A stretch of DNA of 64,000 nucleotides, from contig JAXDDX010000023.1 of NCBI GenBank assembly GCA_034670405.1, positions 763,501 to 827,500 on the forward strand, in the 5' to 3' direction. The DNA comes from Hoplostethus atlanticus (lineage: Eukaryota; Chordata; Actinopteri; Trachichthyiformes; Trachichthyidae). Both the position numbers and the translations under genes were made by a program. This document shows positions 39,901 to 50,035 of the stretch, in pieces (position 1 is the stretch's first letter; each line of letters begins with the position of its first letter). The notes beneath the pieces were generated by a model. It saw only the letters and a program-made list of their open reading frames with translations, had not been told where the DNA came from and made no database searches.

Positions 39901-42153
39901 ATGTTTAGAAGTACCAACTGAGTAAAACATTTTTTTAGTTTTTGGTAAATGATGAAAATAAACAGTTCTTGGTAGTGGACTTGGACTTTTGGACCTCACT
40001 GTATATTTGACTATATGTTTGTCTGTATGTTATATATGTATGTATATCGTAGGAATATGTATTCCTACGATGGCATGTGTGCTTTGTATTTACATTACCA
40101 CATTTTTGTTTGACAATACCAAAGGGCTCAACTTTGTAGTTTTCATCATACAGTAAAATGTAATTACCAGTTATGCTTGCTAAACTCAGGGCTTTTCATT
40201 ACAGCTCTGTACACAAGTGGAATAATCTCCACATCACCTTATTTACAAGACAGACTGATAAACTTTAAGGTTGTCAATCTTAAAGAAAACAACTGCTTTT
40301 CATTTGTTTTTCTGCCCCCAGAGCTTATAGAGGGAGGCTCTCTGGCAGGATGTGCAGTCCAGAAGGAGCCGGAGACACTGGGCCATGGAGGGACCCCTGG
40401 GCAGCCAGACAGCACAGACTGGGGGCCAGAGCAGAGCCAAGAGGCAGGGCAGACATACCACCAATGCACGGAGAGACAAGACAGTGGGGGAATGGAGGAA
40501 GAGAATGGAGGAATGAGGAGTATCAAGACAGAGGAGGTGCTAGGACAGTGGGGGAAGTCAGAGTCTCATTGCAGATACATCCATTTACCTGATAAGATAA
40601 AGCCAGAGGTGAGTTAAATGTGGAAGCATGTTTCGGGCATCATGGGATTATATTGTAATCATATTAGTTTTCATTTTAGAACCTCTATCTATCAAGACAT
40701 GACATATTTACATGCAACCTAAATAAATCTCCTAGATACATCCAATATTAGTGTAAGATGGTGGGCAAGAAGAATTACAGAATATCATTTATAAAATATG
40801 ACACATATACTCAAAAACAGTGTATGTTACTGATAGATACTGTATATACTGTAATCCATTAGATCCATTAGGAAGTCAAATATAAATCATGAAGCTCTAC
40901 GGGCCATTTGCCATGTTTAAAAACATCAGCAATCTATCATGACTCTCTCTACCTGAACTGTGCAACTGACAGCAATGAAGCATAGTAACATTGGCAGAGG
41001 ATTATTTTTCATGTTAGTATTTCTTTCAAAACTTAGGGTTAGACATGGCAGATTTCCTTTGCAATAACATCTGAACGCTACCATCAATTTGACACGCACC
41101 TTTTGATGCTTATCATAATTGAAACTCACCGGACAGGTAAGCTTTGTGGTATTTGAGCAATGCACATAGCTAATTAGAGGGTTTAATGGAGGGATTGGAA
41201 TGGATGTATTGTTATGGGGCATGATCGCAACATTCCTCCTCATATTCTTCTTTTAATAACAGGAAGAAGAAAGAAAAGCCAAGACTAATTCTTATAAAAA
41301 CTCTTGGCTATCTGAGCAGCACCATCAGCATCTTTCCCAGGCACACTTGGGAATGTCTGAATACCCTCCACAGACCCCTCTGCAAGGGCCAAGCACTTCA
41401 AATAACCTTAATTCACCTGCCAACAGCCATACCAGCCTTTTCACTTCTCCGCAGCCTGAAGTGGAAATGAACAGTTTTTATTTCTCACAACAGTGGGAGC
41501 TCAGCGTCACCCACAACCAACAAACAGAGTTTTTAAGCGAAACCAGTTTGACTAAACACATCAACCAACAGTCCCATTTAGTACAAACCCAAAACGCCTT
41601 TTCCCAAATTGAGACCAACAACAAACAAACTCAACAGCCCATTCCCAATGAAACATTTGCACGCCAGGACCAGAAAACACAGGACCAAGGGCATACCAGC
41701 ATTTCTCTGCCTGCTGAGGCCCTCCCTCTGCGAGAGACGGGTACTGCAGTTAACAGCAGCACTTCATCCTCTACACACCCTAGCCAGCTTTTCCATTCTG
41801 TTCATATCAGTGGAGCTACAGGTGGAATGACAGGGGACGCCCAATCGACGAACAACGGGCTGCTGGACAATACTGTGCGGCCATCGAATCTTTGGACCGC
41901 TGCGTACCCAGAACATGATGATGAACCAGAGAGTGAGGTTCGGGGGACACATGACCACACGACCCAGAGCAGTAACCCAGTGAGAGCTGACATGACCAAC
42001 AAATACCAGTCTTTATTCTCAGCTGGCCACCTTCACGGCTACCAGACACCTGATTGTCTGACCAGCGGAGCGAGACCTGTGCCAAGTTGCCAAGTTTACC
42101 CAGACGACACCAGCAGCAGTGATGATGAGGGAAAGCTGATCATCGAGCTTTAG
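31244..42153 (+). CDS. znf831: Zinc finger protein 831 (HIVEP-related two-finger C2H2 protein), with apparent frameshifts
   Basis: Coding exons are 31244-35609, 40322-40608 and 41263-42153, with donors GCAG|GTATAT and GAG|GTGAGT and acceptors CCCCAG and AATAACAG; the phases close. The start METGKPG (ACCATGG context) follows an acceptor at 31195. Residues about 111-164 are two C2H2 fingers ([17 protein letters not shown] and [17 protein letters not shown]), diagnostic of ZNF831. Downstream are HIVEP-family blocks: [38 protein letters not shown] and [19 protein letters not shown]. The protein ends [13 protein letters not shown]. Allowing for three +1 shifts it would be about 1,846 residues (human about 1,677). 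Function is little known; the fingers suggest DNA binding. The frame changes twice between 32228 and 32350 and once between 33960 and 34012. The open frames continue long afterwards, so sequence error or very recent damage is likeliest. Confidence 0.88.
32228..32350 (+). other. znf831: Two apparent +1 frame changes in znf831 coding exon 1
   Basis: The finger-containing frame runs through [17 protein letters not shown] and then meets a stop at 32246-32248. The frame one base on continues as [17 protein letters not shown] until a stop near 32369. The third frame opens before that and carries [20 protein letters not shown] and the conserved [15 protein letters not shown]. The first change fits one extra C in the CCCC at 32228-32231. 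The second lies between about 32295 and 32350, where an AGC repeat and a CCAGGCCA repeat occur. Confidence 0.75.
33960..34012 (+). other. znf831: Third apparent +1 frame change in znf831 coding exon 1
   Basis: The frame carrying [15 protein letters not shown] stops at 34018-34020, while the next frame continues without a stop as [11 protein letters not shown] to the donor at 35609. One surplus base somewhere in 33960-34012 would join them. The three +1 changes together total three bases, so exon phase at the donor is preserved. Confidence 0.7.
35610..36044 (+). other. Start of znf831 coding intron 1
   Basis: Intronic DNA between the large exon and the first transposon fragment. No motif or exon recognised. 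Confidence 0.6.
36045..36321 (+). mobile_element. Fish DNA-transposon fragment (hAT-like non-autonomous, left part)
   Basis: It begins GGCCACGTCCACACTAATCC and continues GTTTAAAAACACC, typical of a dispersed non-autonomous fish DNA-element family. The reverse-orientation end is missing where the piggyBac element starts at 36326, and it does not reappear clearly after 39070. Assignment to hAT is by resemblance only. Confidence 0.45.
36762..36904. repeat. AAT and GTGA/GA microsatellites within the piggyBac element
   Basis: An (AAT)n run at about 36762-36791 is followed by GTGA units and a long GA run at 36835-36904. They lie in the 5' noncoding part of the transposon. Confidence 0.9.
37076..38330 (+). 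pseudogene. Degraded piggyBac transposase
   Basis: Pieces in different frames match the family in order. First comes an acidic N-terminus ([16 protein letters not shown]). Then [31 protein letters not shown] is followed by [12 protein letters not shown] (first catalytic Asp region), [17 protein letters not shown] (second Asp) and [10 protein letters not shown] (third Asp). Frame changes occur near 37380 and 37700-37950 and stops after 38270, so no full protein can be made. All three catalytic Asp positions are still visible, so decay is moderate. A domesticated gene is unlikely. Confidence 0.85.
39436..40003 (-). mobile_element. Deleted Tc1-like transposon in znf831 intron 1
   Basis: The left end TACAGTGGGGTCCAAAAGTC and the reversed right end TACAGTGAGGTCCAAAAGTC begin inverted repeats of about 45 bases that continue through CTACCAAGAACTG. 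On the minus strand (39999-39742) the interior encodes [20 protein letters not shown], the first catalytic Asp block of a Tc1 transposase. The rest of the gene is deleted, leaving 568 bp. A relative lies at 45297-45712. Confidence 0.87.
40046..40071. repeat. Short perfect hairpin
   Basis: The arms ATCGTAGGAAT and ATTCCTACGAT flank ATGT, about 43 bases beyond the Tc1-like element. It lies within an intron and has no known role. Confidence 0.7.
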
Positions 42154-43775
42154 GGGAAAGGTGTACCCCGCATCAGACTGGTGTTTTAGTTATATCCAAG
42201 AAATGCTGCTCTGGAGGCAGAAATATTTCATGGGTTGAGTTAAATCTCATTTAGTCTGACCTACAGGAAGTTTAGTTAGTTTGTGTTACTTTTCCAAAAC
42301 CCCCCACTGTAGTGCAACAACTATGAAAAAGTTTGAAGAAGAATTGGATCTTGCAATACGACGCACTTGTGCAATTTACTCTGTGGAAAATTAAAAAAAC
42401 AAACACTGTTTTGGAAGGGCACAGTCTTGAGTTAAGCCTCGCCCTGGAGGACTGTGATTGTTTTTCAGAAATACAACCAGCCCAGGGCTTTTTTTTTTTC
42501 TTCACATACCAGAATGATGAAGTTCTCTGCCAGACATTTCTCCTGTGCTGAGAAAGGCATGGCCGAGCGAGAGTAAACCTCAATGACAAGTTAGCTAAAT
42601 GGCAAACTTGAATGGCAAAGGTGGAACTATTTTTAAAACATAAATACAAAATATAAATGGCTTCTTTTCTTCATTCATGACCATGGTATTCATGATTTTA
42701 GAAGGTCGGCGGGCTATGCTTTAGACACAGACCCCCCATTTGATGAAGGTTTTGTCCCAGGCACTCCTATCTGCAGAGTTTTGTTTTATGTCTGTAGGAG
42801 AGGAGGTAACAGTGCAGAGAGTGAAACCTGTTCAGAATAGACATTCTCCTAGTCTGGGAACCACTGAACCACTGTATTTTATCAGTTACTAGCTAGGCTT
42901 CATAATATTAGCTTCATACCTCTTGTCTTTTTCATTGGGCTTCAGTCTAACATTACTTAAAACGGTGGTTTCCACTAAGGTTTAACTCGACTAATGATGT
43001 TATTTCCGCCTCCGAGAAACGTTTGTAACGACAACTACAATCTGCTACCTGCGTACACGCCCACTTAATTTGTCTGCTACTCACATGCAACAAAAACCAC
43101 AAAAATTAGTCTACCGTCCCACACTCACTCTCTCTCTCTCTCATAAATACCTCTCCCACACTACCTCCAAACAACACCTGTGTGTGACTCATGCACCCAT
43201 TATGCACCTCCAAGTCGAATATTGCTGCCTATCAGGTCAGCCAGAGGAGCATGACCCTTTTCTCAAGTCTGCGTTTTACTATGAGTCAGTGTGACTGATA
43301 CCGGAGCTCACCACACGGGAAATGTGTGGGTTTGAACATACCTGTACATAAACCGAAAACTATGACTGACTGGGCTGACATGTCAGTCATCAGCCCCATT
43401 AGTGGTAGGAGGACTCATAAAACCCCTTTGGATTTTACAGGTGTATTTGTGAAATAACGCTGAATGAGCTTTCTCTCTGGTGTGCCTGACAGACCTTTGG
43501 CCTGTTTGGTTTGACATTGACATGCTGAGTTTATAATATTGTTTGACAGTGCGGCGAGGCAATGGCGCCGAAATGTGCAACAGTTCACTTTATAATTGTG
43601 TTATGAATTTTTATCCTTTCAATTTATTTTGTTTTGTTTTCATTTTTTATGTTTTTGAGACTGTTACAGGTTGCATTTGTTGGCATAATTGAAAGTGAAG
43701 CCTGTCTCGTTGTATTTTCTTCATGTTATTAAGCCATTTTAACAACAAGAGTTCAATAAAGCTGTACACAAAAGC
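42154..43775 (+). other. znf831 3' untranslated region (probable)
   Basis: No other gene begins in this stretch. GTTCAATAAAGCTGTAC at about 43751 contains AATAAA at 43755-43760, the first well-placed polyadenylation signal after the znf831 stop, implying a 3'UTR of about 1.6 kb. No transcript evidence. Confidence 0.45.
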
Positions 43776-44187
43776 AGACTCAAATAACATTGTTTTCATA
43801 TATTCTTTTATAACACATGGTTCATATTAAACAGATTTCAGTGTGCTGAAAGACAGCACTTTTCACTGCTAGTTCAACCTTCCCACTAAACAATCAATAT
43901 GTCCATCAACTTAAATACAGTAAGAATGAATTACAGATGGCAAAATTGTTCTAGTGTTATGGATCAGTTCCTCGGCCATGGCTGAATCCTAGAGTTATGA
44001 GAAAATAACCTTGTTACCTGGGCTAACATGCATATAGTGGTCCTAGATTTAGGTCCATCTTTGAAGTTTAAAGCTGCTCCAGTTCTAAATGAGGCTTAAA
44101 TGCAACCTACAAAGAGGCTAATGTTGTTGGTTGTTAGCAGCGTGTGATAATGGCCTATGGTAGTACTAACCAACAGAGGCTTTGCTT
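43776..44187. other. znf831-edn3 spacer, proximal part
   Basis: AT-rich DNA without any gene or element that I recognise. Confidence 0.5.
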
Positions 44188-44592
44188 TGAACTCTGTTTT
44201 TAAGAGGTCTGCTCTCTATGCGGCTGTATAACGCCATAATTTGCTTTAAATTGATGTGGATGGGCCAAAATTCCAGGATCAAACTGTGAGAAACACTCGA
44301 TAGCACTTTGTGTGTGTGTGTGTGTGCGCGTGTGCGTGTGTGTGTGCACGTGCGACATAGCAAGCTTACTGGGCCATAGGAAAGAAAATAATATTCTTAT
44401 GGAGCCCAGCTGCATACTGACTGAACACTACAAGGCATGCTAAACACGTGAATCGATCGACAGTGAACTATATGAACTCTGTTTTTAAGAGGTCTGCTCT
44501 CTATGCGGCTGTATAACGCCATTTGCTTTAAATTGATGTGGATGGGCCAAAATTCCAGGATCAAACTGTGAGAAACACTCGATAGCACTTTG
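44188..44592. repeat. Direct duplication (123/120 bp) bracketing a TG microsatellite
   Basis: The sequence beginning TGAACTCTGTTTTTAAGAGG occurs at 44188-44310 and again at 44473-44592. The copies differ essentially by a three-base deletion (CCATAATTTG against CCATTTG). A TG/CG repeat (44310-44350) follows the first copy. Confidence 0.92.
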
Positions 44593-44785
44593 GCCTGTGG
44601 AGCTCAATAAGACAGTTGTCAACCATGGCTATGTTTATAGCCCCATATAAGACAGGTCAGGGTCCAAAGAGTTTCATGGATTTAAACTGTATAACTCAAG
44701 ACATCTGGTAAAGTCAATCACATAGTGATTAGGAGGCCTAATCACGGATATAAGAAAGATACCCACATAGTCAACTATCACCTTT

Positions 44786-44838
44786 GTAAGTCGCTTTGGA
44801 TAAAAGCGTCTGCTAAATGACTGTAATGTAATGTAATG
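44786..44838 (+). repeat. L2/SINE-type 3' tail fragment
   Basis: GTAAGTCGCTTTGGATAAAA, GCGTCTGCTAAATGA and a run of TGTAATG units match the tail of the LINE at 50036. No tRNA-like head precedes it. Confidence 0.8.
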
Positions 44839-44939
44839 ATTTGTCATACATGATGATCTTGTCCCTGTGATTGGAAGATACGTTTGGAGGAGCAGGCTCT
44901 AGTGAAGAATATGTCGAGCCAGAATAAGACACAGCTCAA

Positions 44940-45250
44940 TAGTGCACCATCATATCACAGGCTGTCAGTTACCATCACATATCTTGGGTCAAGTCTCTCA
45001 GTCTTTGATCTTATCTCACCTTCACTACTGTTCAGTCGTATGGGCATCTGCATTAAAACGAGGGCTTGTAAAATTACAAGCTGCCCAGAGCAGGGCTGCC
45101 AGGCTGCTTCTAGGTCACTCTATCAGAACTAGCAGTGAAAAGTGCTGTCTTTCATTTTTAAAGAATACTATTCAGAAATGCTATTTCTCAATCAAACTGT
45201 TTTAACTAAGACTGTACACAGTTACAACACTAGAAATGCTGGCAAATGCC
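44940..45250 (+). mobile_element. Non-LTR retrotransposon RT C-terminal fragment
   Basis: Plus-strand peptides HLHYCSVVWASALKRGL, KLQAAQSRAARLLLG and VHSYNTRNAGK match the C-terminal part of jockey/CR1-like ORF2 proteins (pattern LDYCSVVWSSATKRDL, KLQLAQNRAAR, YPTRHA). The frame is broken and both ends are truncated. Confidence 0.75.
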
Positions 45251-45296
45251 AGATTGTAAAAAAAATATATATATATATATATATTGTATATGTATA

Positions 45297-45712
45297 TACA
45301 GGGTCCAAAAGTCTGAGTCCACTACCAAGAGCTGTTTGTTTTCATAATTTATCAAATTTTATACTTCTAATTCAAGAATACATTATTTAGAACTGATACA
45401 AATAAAAAAATATATATATTTGATATCTGAATATCTTGTATACACCATTTGGTAATGTTTTCTCAATTGTTGCCACACCATATATTTCATTCAAATATTA
45501 ACTCATGTATGCTCCTAATACACAGTGTGAATTATTTTGGTCTTTTAACAACTAATACCAGATATTGACTGAATTAATATGGTCCTCTATTGTCGCTTTG
45601 AAAAAGGATTTCTGTTGAAAAGTACTTTTAATTATAAATTTAAAAAAATAATAATTATGTAATCTTGTTTGAGAAATATTATTGACAAACAATTCTCAGT
45701 AGTGGACTCTAA
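45297..45712. mobile_element. Degraded Tc1-like copy (same family as 39436-40003)
   Basis: The left end TACAGGGTCCAAAAGTCTGA continues GTCCACTACCAAGAGCTG as in the better copy. The reversed right side still shows GAGTCCACTACTGAGAATTG, but the outermost tip is lost. No transposase motif remains. An AT dinucleotide run (45264-45285) abuts the left end. Confidence 0.7.
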
Positions 45713-46264
45713 TTAATATAATTCTGATATTGATTGAATTCTGATATGAGTAGACTGTAAGGAACACCCAGAGATCTAAAAAAAAGAAGTCCGAATTTTC
45801 TGGTGATTACGCCTACTAACTGGATAGCAACAACATACAATACACAGATGAAGACCACAGCAAGTATAATTACTTACAGAACAGAATTACTTACATTACT
45901 TAAGAACAGCTTTATAAGAAAAAGCACATTTTCAGAAGTCTAGCACAGAGCCCAGAACAGCTGCCTAATTTGTATGAGCTGTAAATCACTGCATATTTGG
46001 AGAAAGAAGGTGATAGCACTGTCGTCTCCTCCTAATTCAGCAAGAATAATGTGTGTTTAGTGTTTAGTTTTTTCTCCATTGGAATCAGGGTTTTCCCATG
46101 TGTCCTGATATGCTATCAAGACCCAGCCAGAAAGCTAGACATTGAACATGAAGTATGAGGTAGTATTGTATATTAACATAATAAAGTGAGTTAAATAATA
46201 ATGTAAACATGCAGATAATGTCAGATGACGAAGATGAATGTGTGCTCACTGTTGTGTCTAGCTG
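45713..46264. other. Spacer DNA
   Basis: AT-rich and without a recognisable gene or element. Confidence 0.5.
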
Positions 46265-46885
46265 ATCTACACACTAGTAATAGCTTGGAATTTTTCCAGG
46301 TGCTTCCACCTGCACACGCCTGGTGTCGGCACAGGGGTTAATAAATTCTTGAACCATGTGAGTGATAGTAAGTTATGTCAGCGGTGTGAGTGAGTGGTTG
46401 TGTGTAAGTGTGGTGAGGGGATGTTGAAGGGTGTCAAACAAAAGAACATTCACTATGCCAAACAAAACCGAACAATAGGTGCATGTGGAGAGGGAGAGAT
46501 AGGTCTGGACAGAGCAGCTTTTATGGAGGAGACAACCCGGGCCCAGGTGTGTCTCATCAGCTCAGTCCACCAATCACCTGCAACAGACAAGCAAAACATA
46601 CCCACCTACAGGAGCGTCACACACTCCCCCCCAAGGAATAACCAAAATGACAACAACACAAAATCGTTTTTTCCGCGTATATAGAAAGAATGTAAACAAT
46701 ACATGCCATTTGCCTATACTCTCTGCATAGTTCAGCTGATGATCAACTGATTAAACTTCTTGGAAAAGAAGGCCTTTCAATGCCTTGTTCAATGCCCTGC
46801 ATAAGCACTGCTCCGGCACCGACATGGCTAGCATCCACATGGAGAGTGAAAGGTTGGTCCTGGCGTGGGGCAGCCAATACAGGAG
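46265..46885 (-). mobile_element. Ty3/gypsy LTR retrotransposon remnant (RNase H piece, polypurine tract, probable LTR)
   Basis: On the minus strand 46883-46760 encodes RQDQPFTLHVDASHVGAGAV, the hallmark start of gypsy RNase H. Downstream on that strand a G-rich polypurine tract (46632-46625) is followed by TGTGACGCTCCTG, the usual arrangement of tract and 3' LTR start. The following 350 bases, including CAGGTGATTGGTGGACTGAG, would be LTR, though its far edge is unclear. Most of pol and all of gag are gone. Confidence 0.65.
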
Positions 46886-46977
46886 CAGAACACAGGAGTG
46901 ATTTAGCATTTTCATTTATTTATTTATTTATTTATTAATTCATTTATTAATGCTTATGTCAGCTTTGGCCCTCCATA

Positions 46978-48353
46978 ACAATTAGGGGTACATTTTGACG
47001 TCCACAAATGGTATTTATATTTTTTTCAAATATTTGTTTTAGATCATTACCATTTTATTATTAGCGACACAAAATAATTGTATCTAATAAAAATATACAA
47101 TACTCCACTTTCATTTAGGATATAATGAGTCTTTTGTTCTTAAATTCATTGATTTCTTGCTGTCCACTTTTCCAAGTGGCATGTTTGACCTTCAAAATAA
47201 ACAATATAAAGTATGTATATGCAATTTTCAACAAAATATGACAAAACCATGTAAAAACAACCTAAGAAATGATATTTTTAACTATATTTTAAACAACTAT
47301 GTTATGTAAATGTTTTTGATGTATACTTGCATTAAATGTTCAAACTTAAATAATGATGTCAAAGATTATATTGGCTTAACACGAAAAACAGCACATGGCG
47401 ACATGTGCTAGGCATGCTAAGGATAATTAGAGGCTAAAATTAGAAAAATGTCAACTATGTTGACTAGGTTACCCACTAGTGCTTTAGTGTCACAGTTTGT
47501 GCTTATTTCTAGAGTTTTTAATATAATTACAATGTAATGTAGTACAATGTAAACATGTAATTACATGACATCATTTTTATTTATATGATACTTTTGGAAA
47601 GGACTAATTTACACCCATCATGTGTCATATTATACATACTTTTTCAGGCGTACAAGTAGTTACAGTGGTATTACACTGTTATTATACTATTCTCACATAA
47701 TTATTGGCAGTGGATCACTTGTGTTATCAGGAGATGAGGTTATCTTCTGCGTCATGTGAAAATCAAATAAGGGAAACAAAGAAGAAGAAGAAAAAACTAT
47801 TTGATAAAAATCTATAAAAGGAAAACATTAAATGAGATACAGACAGTAAACAATGTATTGAAGTAAGAGTTGTAGTTTTATGAAAGAGACTTAAAATATG
47901 AGCCACTTGACTTTGAATATCTTGTTATTTTATGTATACAATTTTATGTATTTAGTCAATGTTTCCTATATGAATTTGTTTTAGTGATATGCTTTATGAA
48001 TGAGACAGAAAGAAACATAAACTACTTGTTTAATTAATTAATTGTTTAATTACGTAGGAATAGCAAAACGTATCACAAACTGGCTTAATAGACCTAAGAA
48101 TATTTAATTTAACAAGGTAAACTTAATATGAGTCTGTGATGGATACAGTTTTTCTGTAACAGACTTGAAATACTAATCAATCAAAGATTGTTTTACCTCA
48201 AAATGTCTAAAATTTCATTTTAGATTAAACTTTGCAATTATCAGCTCTATTATGTTCAATGAATGTATTTCAGAGACAAATAATTGTTCCAGTCAGAAAA
48301 CACATTGGTTTTTTTTACACTTTTTGGTAGATGTGAAATGTACCCCTAATTGT
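46978..48353. mobile_element. Unclassified 1.38 kb terminal-inverted-repeat element
   Basis: The sequence ACAATTAGGGGTACATTT stands at 46978-46995 and its exact reverse complement at 48336-48353, an 18-base perfect inverted repeat. The interior is very AT-rich, with no open frame over about 60 codons, so the element is non-autonomous. The flanks (CCATA to the left, AGAATC to the right) do not give an obvious target-site duplication. I do not recognise the family. Confidence 0.65.
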
Positions 48354-50035
48354 AGAATCACTGAGCTAATGATGTGAACACAACATCCCACATCCACCGG
48401 CAAGCACTGGAGCTGAGCGGGGGAAGGATGGAATTTGTCTCGGCTGATTCATAGAGGTTTCTAAGGAGCAGCTGGGAGTAACATTCCTGCAGCTGAGCTG
48501 TCTGTCAGCAGTAAGACAAATACTGAAAATCGCCTTCTCCTGGCACATTTACCTTAGCATTAGATTGAGCAATTGTGTTTTGAGATGGGCCCGAGGGCAG
48601 GAGTGTGTTAGGAATTATTTCTTGGTCGTGGTGATGAACGTAAGAAGAAAGCAACAACAAACTACGTCTCAGGATTCTATGAGTATTTAATACAGTTCAG
48701 CGCTGAAAGGGAGAAATATCCGGCAGCATCTCTGCCTACGAGGATAATCTAAAGAACACCAAGCAGATACAGTTCCTTTATACAGACATCCATGTGATAT
48801 TTTACATAGACCCTTTCATCCCCCTCAGCCTCTGTCTGTCGTCCCTATGTCAATTGAGTAGAGTGGAAGTAGTTCTGTCTCACCTTCCTCTAGACCTGTG
48901 AACACCATGTCTCCTGTGCTAATTTCCAATTGATCAACGGCAACCAAACGGCCTGCATTGTATTGTAGAAGAGGCCTCCAGACGGCCTTAGTGTATTGTA
49001 TTTCAGTGTCTTGCCGAGACAAGACAATCTTGCCTCGGCCAAATATACAATTCCCAACAAGTGCAAGCAGGCAAAGTAGAAGTGGTTATACATGGTAGCA
49101 AATGGCTGCAGTTGCAGTACATTTCTTTAGATGGTCTTCTTTTATCTTCATTCTTCCTTTGTGTATTCTGTATTGTTGAGTGTGACAAAGCAAAGATAAA
49201 GAGATATTTTGGCGTAGTAATGAAAATTTGAAAGTTTTTTCAATTATGTTGAAATGTCTTCTTTGTAGTTAAATCTAAAAATGTCTTTATCTATCTTGAT
49301 CAGAGCTACTTATGTTCTCATATGAAGATTTATAGACTTTAAGGGCAAAGGGACTGTCAAGCATGAGTAGGATATGAAAACATTGAGAATAGATGTGCTA
49401 TTGTGCAAAACGATGAGTGACTGTGTGTTAGATATGACTGGGACTGTGGTGTGCACTGTACAAGTGAAAGAAAGAGCTTAATGATGTGTCAATATCATTT
49501 TTTAACCTTGATTTAACCAGAGAGGGTTGACTGAGCATTCTTCTCATTTTCATCAACAGCCTATTTCACACTCACACTGTTGCACACATTCACCCAGCCC
49601 ACGATAGTCTGTGAACAATGCCAGGTGCCTTGCTCAAGGGCAACTGGTTGGTAGTTGTTGAGGGGGGGCTGGGTGCACATTATTTATTCACCTCTCCTGC
49701 ACATATGTTTTAACCAGTGACCATCATGTGCCCGTCATGTGCTCACTCTTCTTATCTCTAGGCTGTTGCCACATTATTTCATATTTGGATTCATCTACAT
49801 ATCCATCTAGACCTTTCCCTACTTTCAGTGTCATACAGTATCAGTGTCAACAGCTTTCTATCAATCACAGGCATACCTGAGCATACAGATATCTTTAGGG
49901 ACTCAACAACACAGGGTTTCACTTATTATTACTCTTTTTAGTCGATTAAAGATATTTTTAACTCACAAATTGGCAAGGTTGAGATTGTACAAGGTCAAGA
50001 AAGTGGTTGCTAAATGCTTGATAACTATGAGAACA
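48354..50035. other. Spacer DNA
   Basis: No gene is supported. GTGCCTTGCTCAAGGGCAAC near 49626 is a piece of a widespread fish interspersed repeat. Minus-strand open frames at 48366-49188 lack recognisable homology. Confidence 0.5.

Noticed and set aside
44166-44592. CRISPR-like or regular repeat array
   Set aside because: It is just two direct copies around a TG microsatellite; vertebrate nuclear DNA gives no reason to expect CRISPR.
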